Origin: Caenorhabditis elegans
Taxonomy: Eukaryota > Nematoda > Chromadorea > Rhabditida > Rhabditidae
Direction: 5' to 3'
Assembly: GCF_000002985.6 (NCBI RefSeq)
Contig: NC_003284.9
Span: forward strand, 5,208,001-5,272,000
DNA: 64,000 nucleotides
Shown: one piece after another, positions 59,301 to 64,000 of the stretch
Numbering within the stretch: the first letter of the stretch is position 1
How the letters are laid out: every line of letters begins with the position of its first letter
Notes under the pieces: generated by a model
Database searches by the model: none
What the model was told of the DNA's origin: nothing
The model's input: the letters and a program-made list of their open reading frames with translations, nothing else
Position numbers and translations under genes: made by a program

Positions 59301-62300
59301 AAATGAGTATCTGAAAGGTACCACCATCTCGTCCTACGTGCGTCTCAATAATAATTTAACGTAGGTTTTGAGTAATCTAGGTTGTTGAGTTTTATGATTT
59401 TTCTTCAGAACTCACGAGGAGCAGTTCAAAAAGAAGATCCAGTTTGAATTCAGTACTGCAGGTAAATTACAAAATAACAAATTGAGATTGTAACATGTGC
59501 AGGGCACATTTCAAAGCCATACAAAATAGATAAATAAAAAAATTTAAAGTGTTTTTGGCAAGACTTTTCATGAGATTTTAATCTTATTGTTTGTTTTCGA
59601 TTGTGATATGATAAGCTTATCTTTTTTTTTGAATTACAGCTAAATTGAAATCATCAGTTTTAAATGAAAGTTTGTGTACAAAAGTATTAAATACTAAATC
59701 TAGGTACTTGAGTGTACTGCAGTTTCAAAATTTTATCAGTGTTGAATATTAGCGTTTTTTCTACTTTTAGTCTGAAAATAACATTGAGGATTAAGACACC
59801 CTGAGATTGAAAAATTCTGGGAAAAATAGGTGTGAATTTTTAAAATTTTGATACTTTCGGTAACCCAAACTCTCTGCAGTTAAAGTTATAAAGTTCTGCT
59901 GAAATTGCCGGAGCCGAACAATTTTTTTCTATTTTCCGTAGGCAATCTCTGGGTTACGAAGCAGGTGTGGCCTAGAGGCATGCGGTTTTTTACAAGTATT
60001 GAGCAAAAAATGAATAAATGAATTAACAAGTAAGAAAATAGGTTTTCTTACACATCTACAACTTCTATTTTTGTAATCGATTAAAAAAAAAATATTGTAC
60101 TACGACCAAATTACCAAACTCTCACTGCACCCAAAAACATACAAACTACCTTTTGCAAAACGTCGCAAAATTTGACAGTTAAATTTTTATGCACCATATT
60201 GCAAACGCAAGTGTCCTCTATCAAAAGAACGTTAAAATTAGAAATGCAAATGAGACGAAATGGAAGCGATATCGTTACCATTATAATAAGTTCCGACAAG
60301 CGAATCAATCCAGTTCTGATGGAAAAGGTCTTGCGTAAACAGCCTTGTCATCTCACCTCGCAATCTCTCTCTGCGCTAATATGGCAAAATGCTTCTCTGA
60401 TAACGAAATTCGCATCAATAATCGTTTTTTCGTTGTGTCTACCATTCTGGCTGCGGTGAGATGAGAAACGAAAGAGGAGAAGACGGAGCAACATTTATTA
60501 TGGAGCTGTCTGATAATCCTGTCACGTATTATCTTCAAATCCTGCCAGGTCTCTGAAATTTTTGCGTAAGAAGTAGTTGGTTAAGAGAACATGTGGGCAA
60601 AACCGTTCAGGATCATATCTGATTATAAACCAGAAGAGGAGGATGCTTTTCAAAATATTTTTATATCTAACATTTCATAAATCTTGAATATGAAATTCTG
60701 TTGTACAATTTCTATTAAGATAAAGTTCAGGAGTTTAAGAAGTAGGGGTATTTGTTTTGTTTTTCAATACGTATATATTTTGATTCTATTTTCAGGAACA
60801 TCATCGACTACAATCGACTTGGATAATTTGTCTGATTTGCTTAATCAGACAGACTTTAACTGCCTAAGACCGCCAAATAAATTTTTGGAAGATACACCGC
60901 TGGTAAGTTCCAAGTATTACCCGGGATTTTTGCATGAAAAAAAACACTGATTCAGATTGTCGAGCAACCAAAAGCTATTGACTGGCAGAGAGAACCTACA
61001 AGTGCACCGCCGGAGAAAGATTTGCTCTTGGAGCATGACGGTGTAGATTATGTCATTTTTCGAGAAAAAGAAGGAAAAGTATTAGAAGTGAGTTCGCATT
61101 TTTTGTTTGGACACCTGATATATCATAGTAAAACTTTTTGATGCTTTTTTATTGAGGGAGCAATTACTGATTTTTCCCACTTTTTTAAAAATAACTATCG
61201 CACTGTCGTATGTTCGTATCCCTACAATGTTTGAATATTTACAACAAGTAGACCATAAAATTCAAAGGAAATGTTTTGATCGATAATTTCAAAAAAGAGT
61301 AATTAAGTATGCAATTACTTTTTGAAACAAAATAACATTTTTAAGTATTATTTTAAAAGTTTAGCTATGGCATTTGACCCTTTCCGCACTCCACCATTAA
61401 AAAAAATTATAATTATTCAGGTTCGTGGTGGGCCGAAAGATGCGCTCATTGTCTATGCCACACAGTCCACGCATTCCAGTTTACTCTACCAAGAGGCTTT
61501 CCTTATCACGTTCCGAACATTTATCAGCTCGCTGGAGCTGGTGAACAAGCTTATCAAACGGTTGGTCGTTGAACTATAACATAATGATTAGGCTAATTAG
61601 ATTAATCGAATCAATTCAGATATCTCTACATGTCACTTGCCGATGACTCGCAATCAGAGTCAATTGCCCGTCACACATTCTCAGTGATTGTAAGAATCAT
61701 TGACGAGACTACACAATATGAATTGGACTTTGATCTCATCACCTCAGTCACCTCGTTTGTGTATCGTCTTATCCATGACGGGAATTTTACGTATTCCAGG
61801 ATTCTACGGTTGGATTTTAAATATTCGGAAATTGAGGAAATGTTTTCTTTATTTTCAGAACTCGTTTATTGGATCGTATCAAAGATTCTTTCGATATTCA
61901 GACTGTACTGGGAACTAATCTTTGCAAACCAAGAAAGTTAGAGTTCAAGCTGACAGAAAAACGTTATACATTACTTTCTTATATTTCAGACCCCATGACC
62001 TATTTGATTTCAAGTCCGCAGAGATTGCATGCCAGCTTACTTTCATTGATTCTCAGCTTTACCATAGAATTGAGTCCGCCGAACTACTCTGGTGGGCTCA
62101 AGAACAAAACGAGAAAAAAAGCAAAAATCTAGTCAATTTTACAGAACAGTTCAATAATGTAAGTTGTTTACAATGATCAGACAAGAAGAAAAACAATATA
62201 ATTTAAGCTGTCCTTCTGGGTACGAACACTGATCATCACTCAAGGAACTCAAAAAGAAAGGGAGCGACACATGATGAAATTTGTTAAAATTATGAAGGTA

Positions 62301-63642
62301 CTTATCTATTAGGACTTTTTAACTTTTATAACCAGTTCAGAAAAAAAACATTAATTTCCTTTTTCCAGCATCTCCGCGAAATGTGCAATTTCAACTCTTA
62401 TTTGGCAATTCTCAGCGCAATTATGTCCACGCCATTGGCTAGGTTGGAATGGAGCAAAAATATCAAAGATGCTCTAAAGGAGCACACTGCAGTTATGGAC
62501 ACAGCTCAGTCGTACAAAAATTACAGAGCACTGTTACAAACAGCGAAGCCGCCATGTGTTCCTTATATGTGAGTCAAATGAATGTAAAGCGCAGGCACTG
62601 ATTGCTCACTTTTGAAAATTTTAATTTAATTCGACGAAAACCACAAAAATCAAGTTGTTTCTTCGGACATTGGCATTTATTTAATTATTTCCTTTTTTTA
62701 ATATATTTCGCAACAAGTGCAAAACTTGAAGCTGTTAAGCCAGACATCGGTAACTTTTCACTGACTTTGGAAACTTTGAAACTAAATTCAACCTCCCACA
62801 CTCTTGTTGCCAACTGTAACAACTTTCCAAAAAACTTTAGACGGTAGAAACTTCTTTGCCAACTTTAGCTACTTGTCTATTAACTTTTCCAATATTCCAG
62901 CTAACTTCAGTACATTTTCAAAGAAATTTAAAATTTTAACTTTAGAATAACTTTAGAAATTTTCTAACTAAACCAGTTTTAGAAAACTAGTTTCAGCATC
63001 TTTCCAGCCAACTTTAGCAATTTCTTACCCTAAGTTAGCCCTCCAAACAGCGGTTTTCTAATTGAAAAAATTATAGAGCCTATATATATATATGAGTTAG
63101 CAAAAAAATCCCTGAATCTTCTAACTTTTGTACCTGGCTTACCACGCAACTGTTTAATTCGGTGTTTCATAAGTAATGACCCTGTGGCGCGCGCGCGTAG
63201 TCAATGATGATGAATGTCACTTGCGCCGCCGTCGTGTCAAAAACCCTCAATTTGCAGCGGCATTATCCTCCAAGACTTGACATTTGTTCACGCCGGCAAC
63301 CCAGACACTATTCCATCCGACCGATGCCACGGCGCCAAGAACATGATCAACTTCCTGAAACGGTGGAACCAGTTTGCCATTCTTGACAGCATCCGCAAAT
63401 TGAAGAAATGGTAAGAGAGGTCGTTATTGTGACTAGGACACACTAGGCGACTCCACTTATTCATCATTCAATAACCCACTAGATAATCTCAATCTAAATC
63501 ATTCAGGAATTATGACATAAAGAAGAACGACATCGTAGTGCAGTATTTTAATGGCTTTAAAGACTGTATCGATGAGGAGCGCACTTGGCAACTTTCTCAT
63601 CAAATTAAGCCGTCAAACCGAAAGTCCAAAACACAGGCATAA
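56330..63642 (+). CDS. RapGEF1/C3G-like guanine nucleotide exchange factor
   Basis: Nineteen exons: 56330-56405, 56695-56759, 56812-56913, 56968-57110, 57157-57271, 57325-57795, 58923-59048, 59272-59360, 59409-59461, 60796-60902, 60956-61087, 61421-61560, 61620-61790, 61859-61936, 61990-62158, 62208-62297, 62369-62568, 63258-63410, 63507-63642 (871 aa). The N-terminal half is low-complexity and acidic, with LPDGREIRMKKTKTVNVKQT and a Ser/Glu-rich coil. RasGEF_N lies at about 490-600 (YQEAFLITFRTFISSLELVN). The CDC25 catalytic domain lies at about 600-860 (PHDLFDFKSAEIACQLTFID; HLREMCNFNSYLAILSAI; LQDLTFVHAGNPD; NFLKRWNQFAILDSIRK), and the protein ends shortly after. The QDLTFVHAGNP block and the ending resemble C3G rather than RalGDS, SOS or PDZ-GEF: there is no RA, PH, PDZ or cNMP domain. 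Expected to activate Rap-type GTPases. Obvious Crk-binding PPPALPPKK-type motifs were not seen. Confidence 0.9.
58678..58890. mobile_element. Palindromic MITE in a RapGEF intron
   Basis: GTACTTGTGTATTACATGCC (58681-58700) is repeated as its reverse complement at 58867-58886, with TCATTTT extending the match inward. Flanking sequence also pairs imperfectly. Total about 210 bp; the interior is AT-rich and non-coding. It lies in the 57796-58922 intron. Confidence 0.82.
61120..61400 (+). repeat. Dispersed repeat family, copy 3
   Basis: Lies in the 61088-61420 intron. Shares ataactatcgcactgtc, a tatccctacaatgttt block, tagaccataaaatt and ttgatcgataatttc, in order, with 4390-4740. The left boundary is set only by loss of similarity. 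Confidence 0.68.
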
Positions 63643-64000
63643 TATACAATCCACAATTCACAGCCCCTGTCATTATTTCTCAGATTTCTTTTCTCACTTT
63701 CTTTTTTCATTCAGCTCTCTCGTTCTCTCTTTCTCTACATTTTTCCGACAGTATAATAATATTGACAATGATAATAACAATAATATAAAACATGTTTATA
63801 TTTTCATCTACTCAAAATTTAGTGGGCACACAATGAATATACAAAAAAAGATAAAAAGAAGAAAGAAAGATGCACAAAAGTGACACTTCAATATGCATAC
63901 CGGATGGGATGACTTTTTCGTTGAATTGTGGAACAAAAGAAAATAATTTTAAACTGGGTTTGGAGCATTGTGAAAACTGAAAATAAAATGTTATGGAGGA
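63643..64000. other. RapGEF 3'UTR and flank
   Basis: Pyrimidine-rich then AT-rich. AATAAA at about 63982 near the window end is a candidate poly(A) signal. No further gene seen. Confidence 0.5.

Overview
This is eukaryotic DNA of nematode type, almost certainly Caenorhabditis and most likely C. elegans or a very close relative. Genes are split by many short introns (about 45-60 nt) with TTTTCAG acceptors and GTAAGTTT-like donors. Trans-splice-like acceptors sit directly against start codons. Protein families include nematode-restricted DUF19 (T20D4.11-like) proteins and an SBF-type myotubularin matching worm mtm-5. I recall mtm-5 as X-linked, but could not check this. All gene models were built by hand from splice signals and reading phase; every CDS span contains introns, and the exon coordinates are in the evidence text.

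Layout. 0.4-7.6 kb (+): 3' part of a gene for an RS/basic, coiled-coil, proline-rich protein with very large introns. 8.4-10.0 kb (+): a two-RRM hnRNP A/Musashi-like protein. 10.0-12.6 kb: intergenic, with a 425-bp palindromic MITE. 12.6-18.4 kb (-): a 13-exon gene for a 287-aa protein with RNA polymerase II CTD-like heptads and a C-terminal coiled coil; one intron holds a maT transposon nested in a second decayed maT-like transposon. 19.5-25.4 kb: a block of satellites (AT-rich, GAGACC 15-mers, E2F-like GGCGGGAAA 35-mers, dense heat-shock elements, TACAGTAC units) arranged as a large imperfect inverted repeat and interrupted by a nearly intact mariner with one nonsense codon. 27.0-35.8 kb (-): mtm-5/SBF, complete from start to stop. 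36.5-38.7 kb (+): a membrane-anchored spermidine-synthase-fold methyltransferase-like protein. 41.9-44.6 kb (+): a secreted Ser/Thr/Pro-rich protein with a small four-cysteine end. 45.1-50.3 kb (+): a cluster of three DUF19 secreted proteins, the first two spaced like an operon. 51.5-52.1 kb (+): a small membrane protein. 55.4-55.6 kb (-): a small Cys-rich ORF interrupted by UGA. 56.3-63.6 kb (+): a complete RapGEF1/C3G-like Ras-family exchange factor.

The genes do not form one pathway. mtm-5 (DENN, GRAM, inactive phosphatase, C1, PH) and the RapGEF are both small-GTPase regulators. The DUF19 cluster looks like a tandemly expanded secreted family, with a textbook intestinal GATA site before the third member. 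The features most worth a second look are the CTD-mimic gene and, just upstream of it, the satellite block in which HSF-type and E2F-type sites lie side by side.
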